DNA of 64,000 nucleotides from Serinibacter salmoneus. Its GTDB lineage: Bacteria > Actinomycetota > Actinomycetes > Actinomycetales > Beutenbergiaceae. This document shows positions 25,702-35,233 of the stretch, piece after piece. How positions within the stretch are numbered: the stretch's first letter is position 1; the number at the start of each line of letters is the position of its first letter. A model generated the notes under the pieces. It searched no databases. It worked only from the letters and a program-made list of their open reading frames with translations, and was not told the DNA's origin. The translations under genes were made by a program, and so were the position numbers. The DNA lies in contig NZ_PDJD01000001.1 in NCBI RefSeq assembly GCF_002563925.1, positions 124,001-188,000 on the forward strand, read 5' to 3'.

Positions 25702-26772
25702 ATGTCCATTTCCCAGTCGATACCCCAGCCCCCTGTCGAGGACACCGACGCGGCCACCGAGGCCGCCACCCAGCTCGCGCCGCGCCCCGGCCCGTCGCGG
25801 CGGACCTTCTGGTCGCAACTCGGCTCGGCCTTCGCGATGTTCCGCAACCCCAAGTCGCTCACCGGCCTGGCGATCCTCGGCGTCTTCGTGCTCATCGCCG
25901 TCTTCGGGAACATCATCGCTCCCTACGGTCCGCTCGAGAAGGACTACACGGCGCTGCGGCAGGGGCCCTCCTCGGCCCACTGGCTCGGCACCACGCACAT
26001 GGGCGAGGACGTCTTCAGCCAGATCGTGTACGGCACCCGGGGGGTGCTCGTGGTCGGCTTCACCGCCGGCATCATCGCGACCTTCGTGGCCGTGGTCATC
26101 GGTGTGGTCGCCGGCTACACCCGCGGCTGGCGCAGCGAGTCGCTCTCGGCCGTGACGAACGTGTTCCTCGTGATCCCGGGTCTGCCGCTCATCATCATCG
26201 TCGCCTCCCAGTACCAGAACCCCCCGTTGATCGTCATCGCCGCGGTCCTCGCCTTCACGGGCTGGGCGTGGGGCGCCCGTGTGCTGCGAGCCCAGACGAT
26301 GTCGCTGCGCAACCGTGACTTCATCCAGGCGGCGCGCGCCAACGGCGAACCGCTGCGGCGCATCATCTTCGTGGAGATGCTGCCGAACCTCATGGCGATC
26401 ATCGCCTCGAGCTTCGTGGGCACGGTGACGGCCGCGGTGCTGGGCCTGACCACGCTGGCGTTCATCGGCGTCATCCCGATCTCGAACCTGAACTGGGGCA
26501 CCATCCTGTTCTGGGCGCAGCAGAACGGCGCCTTTCCCACCTACTGGTGGTGGTGGCTCCCCGCGGGTCTGTGCATCGCGATCCTCGGGGTCGCGCTCTC
26601 GCTGATCAACTTCGGCATCGACGAGTACGTGAACCCCCGACTTCGCTCGGCCGGTGAGCAATCCCGCGCCCTGCGCAAGCGCGGGATCGACGCGAACAGC
26701 AGCGTCACCACCGTGCGCATCGCCGCACCCCCTGACCAGCCCACGACCACACGAACGGAGGGCGACTCATGA
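25702..26772 (+). CDS. ABC transporter permease (DppC-like)
   Basis: A 356-residue permease with a cytoplasmic N-terminal tail of about 55 residues, an OppC-type N-terminal segment, and five further membrane spans. The EAA loop reads F-I-Q-A-A-R-A-N-G-E-P-L-R-R-I. The C-terminal 45 residues form a hydrophilic tail (R-A-L-R-K-R-G-I-D-A). It starts 3 bp after its partner permease and overlaps the glucosidase gene by 4 bp. Confidence 0.93.
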   Translation: MSISQSIPQPPVEDTDAATEAATQLAPRPGPSRRTFWSQLGSAFAMFRNPKSLTGLAILGVFVLIAVFGNIIAPYGPLEKDYTALRQGPSSAHWLGTTHMGEDVFSQIVYGTRGVLVVGFTAGIIATFVAVVIGVVAGYTRGWRSESLSAVTNVFLVIPGLPLIIIVASQYQNPPLIVIAAVLAFTGWAWGARVLRAQTMSLRNRDFIQAARANGEPLRRIIFVEMLPNLMAIIASSFVGTVTAAVLGLTTLAFIGVIPISNLNWGTILFWAQQNGAFPTYWWWWLPAGLCIAILGVALSLINFGIDEYVNPRLRSAGEQSRALRKRGIDANSSVTTVRIAAPPDQPTTTRTEGDS

Positions 26773-29045
26773 CCGATGTCCACAGCCCCGACACCCGCAG
26801 CGCCGCCTACCGCAACACCGACCTGTCCGTCGCCGAGCGCGTGGAGGACCTGCTCGCGCGGATGACACTGCCCGAGAAGGTCGGCCAGATGCTGCAACTG
26901 GACGCCCGCGACGACCTGACCCACCACGTGCACGAACGCCACGTCGGATCCCTCCTGCACGCCTCGCAGGAGCGACTGCTGCAGGCACACCGCCTCACGC
27001 AGGAGACCCGGCTGCAGATCCCGCTCCTGGTGGGTGAGGACTGCATCCACGGCCACTCGTTCTGGCCCGGTGCCACCATCTACCCCACGCAGCTGGGGAT
27101 GGCCGGCACCTGGAACGCGGACCTGGTGGAGCAGGTGGCCCGGGCCACCGCCGTGGAGGTCGCCGCGACCGGGGTGCACTGGACCTTCTCCCCGGTGCTG
27201 TGCATCGCGCGTGACCTGCGCTGGGGCCGGGTGAACGAGACCTTCGGGGAGGACCCGTACCTGATCGGGGAGTTGGCCTCGGCGATGGTGCGCGGCTACC
27301 AGGGTGAGGGACTGGAGGACCCGACGGCGATCCTGGCCACCGCGAAGCACTTCGCCGGGTACTCCGAGACCCAGGGCGGACGGGATGCCTCCGAGGCCGA
27401 CATCTCCCGGCGCAAGCTGAGGTCGTGGTTCCTGCCGCCGTTCGAGCGGGTCGCCCGGGAGGGCTGCCGGACCTTCATGCTCGGCTACCAGAGCATGGAC
27501 GGGGTGCCGATCACGATCAACGACTGGCTCCTGTCGGAGGTGCTGCGCGGGGAGTGGAACTACACCGGCACCCTCATCACCGACTGGGACAACGTGGGCC
27601 GCATGGTCTGGGAGCAGCAGGTGCAGCCCGACTACGCCCACGCCGCGGCGGCCGCGGTCCGCGCGGGCAACGACCTCGTGATGACCACCCCGGGCTTCTT
27701 CGAGGGCGCCCTGGAAGCGGTGGAGCGCGGCTTGCTCCGGCCCGATGAGGTGGACCCGGCGGTGCGGCGCATCCTCACCCTGAAGTTCGAGCTCGGGCTC
27801 TTCGAGAACCCCCGGCTTCCCCGCGAGGACGTCGCCGCGGTGGTGGGGACCGCGCAGCACACGGAACTGAACCTGCGGGTGGCGCGCGAGAGCCTCGTGC
27901 TGCTGGAGAACGACGGCACCCTGCCCCTGACCCCGCGGCCGGGCCTGCGGATCGCGGTGGCGGGGCCGCTGGCCGATGACGCACAGACCCAGCTCGGGGA
28001 CTGGGCCGGCGGCAGCGGGCAGGCCGGATGGCTGGACGGTCAGCCGCGCGAGATGATCACCACGGTGCTGGACGGGCTGCGGGCGATCGCGCCGGCCGAT
28101 GCGGACGTGACCTACTCGCCGGGGGCGGAGATCCTCTCCCTCGCTGCGGACCCGGAGGGCACCCACTTCCCGGATGGTCAGCCTCGACCCCCGATCGTGG
28201 TCCCGGCCGAGCCCGACCCTCAACTGATCGACGAGGCGGTCGCCTCCGCGCGCGAGGCCGATGTGGTCGTCGCGGTGGTCGGGGACCGCATCGAGACGGT
28301 CGGCGAGGGCCGCTCGACCGCGACGCTGGAACTCCTGGGCGGTCAGGTTGCCATGCTCGAGGCCCTGGTGGAGACCGGGACGCCGGTGGTCGTGGTGCTG
28401 GTGGCCTCCAAGCCGCCCGTGTTGCCGCGCTGCCTGGAGCAGGCCGCGGCCCTGATCTGGGCGGCGAACCCGGGGATGCAGGGTGGCCGCGCCGTGGCGG
28501 AACTGGTGTTCGGTGCCATCGAGCCCGCGGGGCGACTCCCGCTCTCCTTCGCCCGGCACGCCGGACAGCAGCCCACCTACTACAACCAGATCCGTGGCCA
28601 ACACGGTAACCGCTACGCGGACCTCACCCAGGCGCCGGCGTACGCCTTCGGGCAGGGCATCGGGTACACGACTGTGCGCTACAGCGATCTCACGCTGGAG
28701 CGGGAGCAGGTCGGCCTCGAGGACACCCTGGTGGCGGAGATCACGGTCCACAACGACGGCGATCGTCCCGCCCACGAGGTGGTGCAGGCCTACGTCTGCG
28801 ACCTCGTGACCTCCGTGAGTTGGACGGACCGGGAACTCAAGGCGTTCCGGCGTGTGGTCGTGGAGCCGCACTCCGCCGCCCGGGTGCGCATCGAGGTGCC
28901 GGTGCGCGAGTGCACGATCGTGGATGCCCAGGGGCGGCGCGTGGTGGAACCGGGCGCATTCGAACTGCTGGTCGGGCGCTCCTCGCGCACCCAGGACCTG
29001 CAGCGCGCGGGGTTCACCGTGGGCACCGAAGCACTGCCCGCCTGA
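26769..29045 (+). CDS. GH3 beta-glucosidase
   Basis: A 758-residue cytoplasmic glycosidase without a signal peptide. The order is an N-terminal TIM-barrel domain with K-H-F-A-G-Y (about residue 193) and the nucleophile aspartate in L-I-T-D-W-D-N-V (about residue 272), an alpha/beta sandwich domain with G-D-R-I-E-T-V-G-E-G, and a C-terminal fibronectin-III-like domain. It should hydrolyse imported beta-glucosides such as cello- or laminari-oligosaccharides to glucose. It is the last gene of the TetR-controlled operon, coupled to the permease by an ATGA overlap. Confidence 0.92.
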   Translation: MTDVHSPDTRSAAYRNTDLSVAERVEDLLARMTLPEKVGQMLQLDARDDLTHHVHERHVGSLLHASQERLLQAHRLTQETRLQIPLLVGEDCIHGHSFWPGATIYPTQLGMAGTWNADLVEQVARATAVEVAATGVHWTFSPVLCIARDLRWGRVNETFGEDPYLIGELASAMVRGYQGEGLEDPTAILATAKHFAGYSETQGGRDASEADISRRKLRSWFLPPFERVAREGCRTFMLGYQSMDGVPITINDWLLSEVLRGEWNYTGTLITDWDNVGRMVWEQQVQPDYAHAAAAAVRAGNDLVMTTPGFFEGALEAVERGLLRPDEVDPAVRRILTLKFELGLFENPRLPREDVAAVVGTAQHTELNLRVARESLVLLENDGTLPLTPRPGLRIAVAGPLADDAQTQLGDWAGGSGQAGWLDGQPREMITTVLDGLRAIAPADADVTYSPGAEILSLAADPEGTHFPDGQPRPPIVVPAEPDPQLIDEAVASAREADVVVAVVGDRIETVGEGRSTATLELLGGQVAMLEALVETGTPVVVVLVASKPPVLPRCLEQAAALIWAANPGMQGGRAVAELVFGAIEPAGRLPLSFARHAGQQPTYYNQIRGQHGNRYADLTQAPAYAFGQGIGYTTVRYSDLTLEREQVGLEDTLVAEITVHNDGDRPAHEVVQAYVCDLVTSVSWTDRELKAFRRVVVEPHSAARVRIEVPVRECTIVDAQGRRVVEPGAFELLVGRSSRTQDLQRAGFTVGTEALPA

Positions 29046-29059
29046 GAAGCCACTGGGCC

Positions 29060-29089
29060 ATCCCGGCCGCAGATCGTTGCGGCCGGGAT
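29060..29089. terminator. Terminator hairpin between convergent GH3 and GH16 genes
   Basis: Perfect 12-bp arms (ATCCCGGCCGCA and its complement) enclose a 6-bp loop, 15 bp past the GH3 stop. It probably terminates the oligosaccharide operon and may also serve the convergent GH16 gene. Confidence 0.8.
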
Positions 29090-29131
29090 GTGCCGCGCGC
29101 GGCGTGGGGCCTGCTCTTGTGGGGTCTCGTC

Positions 29132-30475
29132 CTACGGCGCGTAGTCGTACATCGTCACCCAGTCCACCTCCACGCGGCCGCTGGTCCCCGGGTCCGGCGC
29201 AGAGCCGTACAGTTCCGTCTCCACCTGCAGCACGAGGTGGAACGCGGTGTCCGGCACGCCGTCCGTGAAGGTGCCCACCTCCTCGCCGTCGAGCAGGAAG
29301 GTGAGGGCATCGGGCGCCCACTCGATCGTGGCGGTGTGCCAGCCGGTGCCGGCGAGCGGCACGTCGGTGGTGAAACGCTCGGCGGCCCCCGGGGCGCCCG
29401 CGCCTGAGCCTGGTCGGAACCGGTTGGCGTAGATCGTCTCCTCCCCGGTCAGCTCGTTGACCTCGGGGAAGTCGATCTCTCCTTCGCCCCAGTCGTCGCT
29501 GTCCGGCCACAGGATCCCGACGACCTTGTACCCCGGTGCCACGTCCGCGCGCAGTCGGAAGCTGTAGCGCCCGTACTGCTCGCCCCACCCGGTGCCGGGA
29601 TGGCGCACGGCCACACCCGCGACCCGCGGCACGCCGTCGCGCGTCCCGATGTCCCACGTCAGCCGGCCGTCCTGCACCGACAGCACTGACTCGGCGTCGT
29701 AGCGGCCCTTCCCCGAGGTGTCGGGCCCGTCGTAGGCGAGGAGCTGGTCGGTGTACCGCGAGGTGAGGAAGGAGCCGCGCGCCACGGACTCGGTGAAGTC
29801 CTGGGCGTAGATCTGCTCCCAGTCCCCGACGTCGCCTATCGGCATGGCGGTGATGCTCAGCGCATCGGGGTCTGGGTCGGGGCCCGGGTCTGGGTCTGGG
29901 TCTGGGTCTGGGTCTGGGTCTGGGGTCGGTTCTTGTGACGGGCTGGGGGTGGGTGACGGCGTCACGACGGGTGGCGGCGTCGGTCGTGCGGGCAGCGGCG
30001 CGGGTGAGGGCGGCGCGGGTGAGAGCGTCGGGGTGCTGGGCGTCGGGGTGCTGGGCGCGGCATCCTCACGCGGTGCCCCGGCGCGGGAGACGGGCGATGG
30101 ATCATCGGCGGGCTCGCCGGTCTCCGCGCCGTCACTGCTCGCCGTGGGTTGCGCATGCGCGGTGGGTTGCGCGTGTGCGGTGGGCGAGGGGAGAAGGCTG
30201 GCCTCGATCGCCCCCGGGGTGGTGGAGCGTGGCTCCGGGTCCGGTGCGGCAGGCTCGTGGGACGGCGAGAGGGGGCGTGGGGCCTGCGCGGTCAGGTGGT
30301 CCTGGAGTGCGCGCTCCGCGGCCGCGGCGCTCAGGCCTGCTCGGCTCTCGCTGCTCACTGCCCCGTCGAGGGCGGAGGCGAGCACGAGGGCAGCGGTCGC
30401 GGAGATCGTCACGATGCCCACCCCCGCGGCTACCCGAGTGGGGCGGCGCACACGCACGTGGGGTGACGGTGCCAC
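29132..30475 (-). CDS. Secreted GH16-family glycoside hydrolase
   Basis: A 447-residue protein with an N-terminal membrane/signal segment (about 15-40), a long Pro/Ser/Thr/Asp-rich linker (about 45-210, including repeated D-P pairs coded by a 6-bp repeat), and a C-terminal concanavalin-like domain. The GH16 catalytic motif ExDxxE is present as E-I-D-F-P-E near residue 331. The enzyme is likely surface-attached or secreted and cleaves beta-1,3 or beta-1,3/1,4 glucan or a related polymer. It is convergent with the uptake operon, so it would supply its oligosaccharides. The exact substrate cannot be read from sequence. Confidence 0.82.
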   Translation of the reverse strand: MAPSPHVRVRRPTRVAAGVGIVTISATAALVLASALDGAVSSESRAGLSAAAAERALQDHLTAQAPRPLSPSHEPAAPDPEPRSTTPGAIEASLLPSPTAHAQPTAHAQPTASSDGAETGEPADDPSPVSRAGAPREDAAPSTPTPSTPTLSPAPPSPAPLPARPTPPPVVTPSPTPSPSQEPTPDPDPDPDPDPDPGPDPDPDALSITAMPIGDVGDWEQIYAQDFTESVARGSFLTSRYTDQLLAYDGPDTSGKGRYDAESVLSVQDGRLTWDIGTRDGVPRVAGVAVRHPGTGWGEQYGRYSFRLRADVAPGYKVVGILWPDSDDWGEGEIDFPEVNELTGEETIYANRFRPGSGAGAPGAAERFTTDVPLAGTGWHTATIEWAPDALTFLLDGEEVGTFTDGVPDTAFHLVLQVETELYGSAPDPGTSGRVEVDWVTMYDYAP

Positions 30476-30582
30476 GGCAAGGTCCCCCTACGGCGTCGAA
30501 CGGTCCGATCCGATGCGAAACTACCAGCGCGCCGCTCCCGGTGGGGGGACCGATGTGCGGGCGGCGGCGTCCGATCACACCC

Positions 30583-30659
30583 GCGCCGAAACCGTGCCCG
30601 CCGCGCCGAGACCGTGCTATTCCGCCACGGACTCGCCGCGGCGTGCACGGTCTCGGCGC
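30583..30659. repeat. Family II palindromic element, copy 2
   Basis: Perfect 15-bp arms (GCGCCGAGACCGTGC and its complement) enclose 27 bp, and a near-identical extra left arm (GCGCCGAAACCGTGC) lies 20 bp upstream. The right half aligns closely with the right half of the 62.0-kb copy (GCCACGG, CTCGCCGCGG and CTCGGCG-type blocks). The left inner arm is missing, so it is a partial copy. It occupies the 211-bp gap between the GH16 start and the arsC stop. Confidence 0.65.
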
Positions 30660-30686
30660 TAGTGGGAGGGCTCAGAGTGGGAGGGC

Positions 30687-31136
30687 TCAGAGAGCGACGG
30701 GCGCCACGCCCATCTCCCCGAGCAGTCCCTCGATGCGGGTGCGGATCTCGTCGCGGATCGGGCGGACGGAGTCGATGCCCTGACCGGCCGGGTCGTCGAG
30801 CTTCCAGTCCAGGTAGCGCTTGCCGGGGAAGTAGGGGCAGGCGTCCCCGCAGCCCATGGTGATGACCACGTCGGAGGCCTGCACGGCCTCGGTGGTCAGC
30901 ACCTTCGGCTTCTCCTCACGGATGTCGATGCCGACCTCCAGCATCGCCTCCACGGCCACCGGGTTGATCTGCTCGGCGGGCATGGACCCGGCCGAGCGGA
31001 CCTCCACAGCGCCGCCGGACAGCGCCCGCAGGAACCCCGCGGCCATCTGGGAGCGGCCCGCGTTGTGGACGCAGACGAACAGGGCGCTGGGCTTGCCGGT
31101 CTCGGCGGTCTCGGCGGGAGTGATGCTCTCGGTCAT
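30687..31136 (-). CDS. arsC: Arsenate reductase, low-molecular-weight phosphatase type
   Basis: A 149-residue enzyme of the ArsC/LMW tyrosine phosphatase fold. The catalytic P-loop is C-V-H-N-A-G-R-S (CX5R) at about 22-29, and the resolving-cysteine region is M-G-C-G-D-A-C-P. It reduces arsenate to arsenite using thioredoxin or mycoredoxin. It is the last gene of the arsenic operon, 84 bp after the ArsR-ArsC fusion, and it duplicates that protein's C-terminal activity. Confidence 0.93.
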   Translation of the reverse strand: MTESITPAETAETGKPSALFVCVHNAGRSQMAAGFLRALSGGAVEVRSAGSMPAEQINPVAVEAMLEVGIDIREEKPKVLTTEAVQASDVVITMGCGDACPYFPGKRYLDWKLDDPAGQGIDSVRPIRDEIRTRIEGLLGEMGVAPVAL

Positions 31137-31220
31137 GAGGTGTTCTCCAAGGGTCTCGGGTGCGGCGGTCTCGGGTGTGGCGGTGTCGGGAACGTCGATC
31201 GGGTGCGGGTGGTCGGGCCG

Positions 31221-32240
31221 CTACTGCGTGGTGGGGAGCGCGAGGTCCGGGGTGAGATCTTCGAGCAGGGCGCGGACCCGGTTGTCGAGGTCCTCGGCGA
31301 TGGCGGCCACGCCGGCCTCGGAGGCCAGGGCCGGGTCGCCGACCTGCCAGTCCTCGTACCGCACGCCCGGGACGATGGGGCACACGTCGCCGCAGCCCAT
31401 CGTGATGACGACGTCGGCGGCGCGCACGGCGTCGTCGGTCAGTGGCTTGGGGAAGGCCTCCGGCGCGGTGCCGAGGTCGTCGAGCACCGCCTGCACCCCG
31501 GGGTGGACCTGTGCCGCGGGCGTGGAGCCCGCGGAGCGGACCACCACGGCATCGCCGGCGTAGCTGCGCGCGATCGCCGCGGCGAGTTGGGAGCGGCCCG
31601 CGTTCTGCACGCACACGAACAACACCTGTGGCCTGGAGCCGGTGCGGTCGCGGGTGAGGTCCTCCAGCCGCTGCCGGGCAAACTGCGCGGTCGCCGCGAA
31701 CAGGCCATCCCCGATACCGGCGGAGCGAGCCAGTCCCGCGAAGGACTCCCGGCAGGTGGCGAGCACGAGCTCGTCCGGCAACGCCGGGAACTCGCGTGCG
31801 AGGTCCTTGGCCAGGGTCGCGAGCTCCTCGTCCGCCTCGGGCACCTCGTGCGGGTGCTCCGGGCCGCACCTCGAGGTCACCACGGTGGGCGCGAAGGAAC
31901 TGAGCAGGTGGGTGACGGCGTCGCGATACGTCGGGGCGAGGGAGTACCAGACCCAGGTGCCACGCCGCTGCGTGGCCAGGAGTCCCGCCTCCCGCATCAC
32001 CTTCAGGTGGTGGGAGACGGTCGGCTGGGACAACTCCGTGAGCTCGGCCAGGTCGCAGACGCACGCCTCCGCGCTGGGCGAGGCGCTGATGTGGGACAGC
32101 ATCCGCAGCCGCAGCGGATCGGCCATCGCCTTCAACACCGGCGCCAACACAGCCGCCGTCTCCTCGCCCAAGGCGAACCCGGTGGCCGGGGAGGCTACGC
32201 CGTCGGACGCGATCGGGACGTCGATGGTGGTCATGCTCAC
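31221..32240 (-). CDS. ArsR repressor-arsenate reductase fusion
   Basis: A 339-residue fusion. Residues 25-110 form an ArsR/SmtB winged helix with the arsenite-sensing C-V-C-D-L motif and recognition helix L-S-Q-P-T-V-S-H-H-L. Residues 130-195 form a helical-bundle domain often seen attached to actinobacterial ArsC proteins. Residues 200-339 form an LMW-phosphatase ArsC with C-V-Q-N-A-G-R-S and M-G-C-G-D-V-C-P. It should repress the operon and also reduce arsenate. The ACR3 gene is 15 bp upstream. Confidence 0.93.
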   Translation of the reverse strand: MSMTTIDVPIASDGVASPATGFALGEETAAVLAPVLKAMADPLRLRMLSHISASPSAEACVCDLAELTELSQPTVSHHLKVMREAGLLATQRRGTWVWYSLAPTYRDAVTHLLSSFAPTVVTSRCGPEHPHEVPEADEELATLAKDLAREFPALPDELVLATCRESFAGLARSAGIGDGLFAATAQFARQRLEDLTRDRTGSRPQVLFVCVQNAGRSQLAAAIARSYAGDAVVVRSAGSTPAAQVHPGVQAVLDDLGTAPEAFPKPLTDDAVRAADVVITMGCGDVCPIVPGVRYEDWQVGDPALASEAGVAAIAEDLDNRVRALLEDLTPDLALPTTQ

Positions 32241-32255
32241 CTCCTCAGGCAGGGC

Positions 32256-33395
32256 TCAGCGGGCCTCGGGGATCACGGCGCGGGGCGCCGTCGGGTCGCC
32301 CGCGAACCAGCGCCGACCGGCCCACAGGGCGACGTACACGAGACCCACCAGGACCGGCACCTCGATGAGGGGGCCGACGACGCCCGCCAGGGCCTGGCCG
32401 GAGGCCGCACCGAAGGTGCCGATCGCCACCGCGATGGCGAGCTCGAAGTTGTTGCCCGCTGCGGTGAACGCGAGCGTGGTGGAGCGGGCATACCCCATGC
32501 CCAGGGCCTTCCCGGTGACCATCCCGATGGCCCACATGACCGCGAAGTAGACCAGCAGGGGCAGCGCGATGCGGGCCACGTCCAGCGGGTTGGAGGTGAC
32601 GGCCTCGCCCTGCAGGGCGAACAACAGCACGATGGTGAACAGCAGGCCGTACAGCGCCCAGGGCCCGACGGTCGGGATGAACTTCTCCTCGTACCAGTCG
32701 CGACCCTTGGTCCGCTCGCCGATGATGCGGGAGAGGAACCCGGCCACCAGCGGGATGCCGAGGAAGACCAGCACGTTCAGGGCGATCTCGCCCATCGACA
32801 CGTCCAGGCCCTGGGAGTCCAGGCCCAGCCAGCCGGGCAGCACCGTGAGGTAGAAGTAGCCGAGCAGGGAGAACGCGAGCACCTGGAACACGGAGTTGAT
32901 CGCGACCAGCACGGCCGCGGCCTCCCGGTCGCCGCACGCCAGATCGTTCCAGATCACCACCATCGCGATGCAGCGGGCCAGGCCCACGATGATCAGGCCG
33001 GTGCGGTACTCCGGCAGGTCCGCCAGGAAGATCCACGCCAGGGTGAACATCAGGGCGGGGCCGACGAGCCAGTTCAGCATCAGCGAACTGATCAGGAGGC
33101 GCTTGTCGCCGGTCACGGAGGCCACCCGGTCGTAGCGCACCTTGGCCAGGACGGGGTACATCATCACCAGCAGGCCCAGCGCGATCGGGATGGAGATCCC
33201 GCCCACCTCCATGCTGGCCAGGAGGTCCGACACTCCGGGAATGAACCGGCCGAGCAGCAGGCCGCCGATCATTGCCAGGCCGATCCAGGCCGGCAGCCAG
33301 CGGTCCAGGGTGGACAGCCGCGCGGTGGTCGCAGCCGTTCCGGGATCGCTCGCGGTGCTGGGCGTGGAGATGCCGACGGGCTGGGGGGTGTTCAT
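32256..33395 (-). CDS. acr3: ACR3 arsenite efflux permease
   Basis: A 379-residue transporter with about ten membrane spans. It has the ACR3 signature around the essential cysteine ([18 protein letters not shown]) and the later [12 protein letters not shown] motif. It exports arsenite. The start at 33395 overlaps the trxB stop (ATGA), which excludes the longer upstream frame. Confidence 0.95.
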   Translation of the reverse strand: MNTPQPVGISTPSTASDPGTAATTARLSTLDRWLPAWIGLAMIGGLLLGRFIPGVSDLLASMEVGGISIPIALGLLVMMYPVLAKVRYDRVASVTGDKRLLISSLMLNWLVGPALMFTLAWIFLADLPEYRTGLIIVGLARCIAMVVIWNDLACGDREAAAVLVAINSVFQVLAFSLLGYFYLTVLPGWLGLDSQGLDVSMGEIALNVLVFLGIPLVAGFLSRIIGERTKGRDWYEEKFIPTVGPWALYGLLFTIVLLFALQGEAVTSNPLDVARIALPLLVYFAVMWAIGMVTGKALGMGYARSTTLAFTAAGNNFELAIAVAIGTFGAASGQALAGVVGPLIEVPVLVGLVYVALWAGRRWFAGDPTAPRAVIPEAR

Positions 33396-34507
33396 GCAGA
33401 GGCTCCCGTGGTGGCGTTGAGGGCGGCTTGGGTGTTGGCGGGTGAGGCGGGGGCGGCCTGCAGGGTGGCGAGGTAGCGTTCGGCGTCCAGGGCGGCGGAG
33501 CAGCCGGTGCCGGCGGCGGTGATGGCTTGGCGGTAGGTGTGGTCCACGACGTCGCCGGCGGCGAAGACGCCGGGCAGGTTGGTCTGGGTGGTGGGGTGGG
33601 CCACGGTGATGTAGCCCTCCTCGTCCAGGTCGACCTGGCCGTGCAGGAGTTCGGTGCGCGGTAGGTGCCCGATGGCTTCGAACAGGCCGGTGACCGCGAG
33701 GTGGCGGGTGGCGCCGGTGGTGGTGTCGCGCAGGGTGAGGCCGGTGAGTTTCTCGGTGCCGTGGATGGCGATGATCTCGCTGTTCCAGGCCATCTCGATC
33801 TTGGGGTCGGCCAGGGCGCGTTCGGTCATGATCTGGGAGGCGCGCAGTTCGTCGCGGCGGTGGATGAGGGTGACCTTGGAGGCGAAGCGGGTCAGGAAGG
33901 TGGCCTCCTCCACGGCGGAGTCGCCTCCGCCGACCACGGCGATCTCCTGGTCGCGGAAGAAGAACCCGTCGCAGGTGGCGCACCAGGAGACCCCACGCCC
34001 GGAGAGGGTCTTCTCCTCGGGTAGGCCCAGTTCGCGGTAGGCCGAGCCGGTGGTCAGGATGACCGCGCGGGCTTTGATGGTGCCGGACTCACTGGTGGTG
34101 AGGGTCTTGATATCGCTGGTGAGGTCGAGGGACTCCACGTCCTCGAAGCGGATGTCGGCGCCGAACTTCTCGGCCTGGGCGGCCATGTTCTCCATCAGGT
34201 CCGGGCCCTGGATGCCCTCGGGGAACCCGGGGAAGTTCTCCACCTCGGTGGTGTTCATCAACGCGCCACCCGCGCTCACACTCCCGGCGAACACGATCGG
34301 CGCCAACCGCGCCCGCGCCGCGTACACCGCCGCGGTATACCCCGCCGGACCCGACCCCACAATCACCACATCATGAACCACATCAGGGTCCTGGTTGCGC
34401 TGGGTGGCGGCCACGGTGGCCGAGTCCACCGGAGCGGCATCGTCGGTCGGTGTGGAGACGGCACCCAGGGCCGAGGCCCCGGCGAACGGGTTGAATGGGG
34501 TGGACAT
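33392..34507 (-). CDS. trxB: Thioredoxin reductase of the arsenic operon
   Basis: A 371-residue flavoenzyme with an extra N-terminal extension of about 45 residues. It has the FAD-binding [12 protein letters not shown], redox pair C-A-T-C, NADPH-binding G-G-G-D-S-A-V-E-E, and final FAD motif F-A-A-G-D-V. It reduces thioredoxin, which in turn regenerates thioredoxin-dependent ArsC enzymes; no thioredoxin gene is in the window. It is the first gene of the operon, coupled to acr3 by a 4-bp overlap, with ArsR-type palindromes in front. Confidence 0.94.
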   Translation of the reverse strand: MSTPFNPFAGASALGAVSTPTDDAAPVDSATVAATQRNQDPDVVHDVVIVGSGPAGYTAAVYAARARLAPIVFAGSVSAGGALMNTTEVENFPGFPEGIQGPDLMENMAAQAEKFGADIRFEDVESLDLTSDIKTLTTSESGTIKARAVILTTGSAYRELGLPEEKTLSGRGVSWCATCDGFFFRDQEIAVVGGGDSAVEEATFLTRFASKVTLIHRRDELRASQIMTERALADPKIEMAWNSEIIAIHGTEKLTGLTLRDTTTGATRHLAVTGLFEAIGHLPRTELLHGQVDLDEEGYITVAHPTTQTNLPGVFAAGDVVDHTYRQAITAAGTGCSAALDAERYLATLQAAPASPANTQAALNATTGASA

Positions 34508-34550
34508 CTGGCTCCTTGTGCGATCCGGTGAGTATCGATCCGCGTCTATA

Positions 34551-34599
34551 TTGACAGTCATCGATCGGGTGCGCAAGCGCTGTATTGATGTTCATCGAA
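34551..34599 (-). promoter_or_regulatory. Candidate ArsR operators upstream of trxB
   Basis: Two related AT-rich inverted repeats, TTGACAGTCATCGA at 34551 and TTGATGTTCATCGAA at 34585, lie 34 bp apart just upstream of the arsenic operon. The second pairs TTGATG with CATCGAA almost perfectly. AT-rich imperfect palindromes of this kind are typical ArsR/SmtB sites, and this is the only AT-rich patch near the operon, so the -10/-35 elements likely overlap it. Confidence 0.6.
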
Positions 34600-34666
34600 T
34601 CGTGCCTGGACGGTCACCAGGAGGGTGCCGAACGAGGACCCGATCGGATGGCGGGTGCTGGGTCAG

Positions 34667-35218
34667 TCAGCCCACGTTGATGTTCTCTTTCGCGCGGATC
34701 AGGTCCAGGGCGATCACCGACCCCAGGAGGGCGCGCCGCTCCCGGTGGCTCAGATCGGGGCTCATGCTGACCACGTAGCGGCTGCGGCCCAGGAAGGCCC
34801 GGCTGATCCCGGCCCACTGCCGGGAGATGGTGGCGAGGGTCCCCCGCGGCCCGGTGAGGGTGAAGTCCATCCCACGCAGGCTGCCCGTGAGGTCGAGCGC
34901 GGAACCGTCCAGGGTGACAGTGCACGAGGTGCGGAAGAACGCCAGGCGCTTGACCACCTCGGCCAGCGCGATGCCCTCGCCGTCGCGGATCTCCATCCGG
35001 TCGCGCCACCAGTTCATGGTGTCGTGCAGGTGCAGCACCCACCCGGTCTCGTCCACCACCGTGAAGTCGCGGCTGCCCGCGAACATCCGTCCGAGCGCAG
35101 AGCCCTCGGTGTGGATGTGACCCACCTGCCGGCCGGACATGTCCGAGACGGCGAAGTTGTTGCTCATGAAGCCCGTCACCTGGTCGACGACGAGGACGTC
35201 GTGATCGAGGATCCCCAT
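34667..35218 (-). CDS. LURP-one-related (scramblase-like beta-barrel) protein
   Basis: A 183-residue protein with a repeating beta pattern: D-V-L-V-V-D-Q-V, then F-A-V-S-D-M-S-G-R-Q-V-G-H-I, then F-T-V-V-D-E-T-G-W-V-L, and a C-terminal hydrophobic helix (R-A-L-L-G-S-V-I-A-L-D-L-I). This matches the LURP-one-related/Tubby-C-like fold. Function is unknown. The start at 35218 excludes an upstream extension that runs into a palindromic element. Confidence 0.7.
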   Translation of the reverse strand: MGILDHDVLVVDQVTGFMSNNFAVSDMSGRQVGHIHTEGSALGRMFAGSRDFTVVDETGWVLHLHDTMNWWRDRMEIRDGEGIALAEVVKRLAFFRTSCTVTLDGSALDLTGSLRGMDFTLTGPRGTLATISRQWAGISRAFLGRSRYVVSMSPDLSHRERRALLGSVIALDLIRAKENINVG

Positions 35219-35233
35219 GCCCCGATCCTGGCA

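Noticed and set aside
24619-26661. Minus-strand open frame of 680 codons
   Set aside because: Antisense of the two permease genes; the plus strand shows membrane segments and EAA loops.
26541-29657. Minus-strand open frame of 1038 codons
   Set aside because: It runs antisense to the GH3 gene and part of a permease and into GH16; composition is shadow-like, and the plus strand has clear enzyme motifs.
29875-29930. Six-base tandem repeat considered as a separate element
   Set aside because: It simply encodes the Asp-Pro linker of the GH16 protein.
31065-33476. Plus-strand open frame of 803 codons
   Set aside because: Antisense of the arsenic operon, with low-complexity Gly/Arg/Asp/His sequence.
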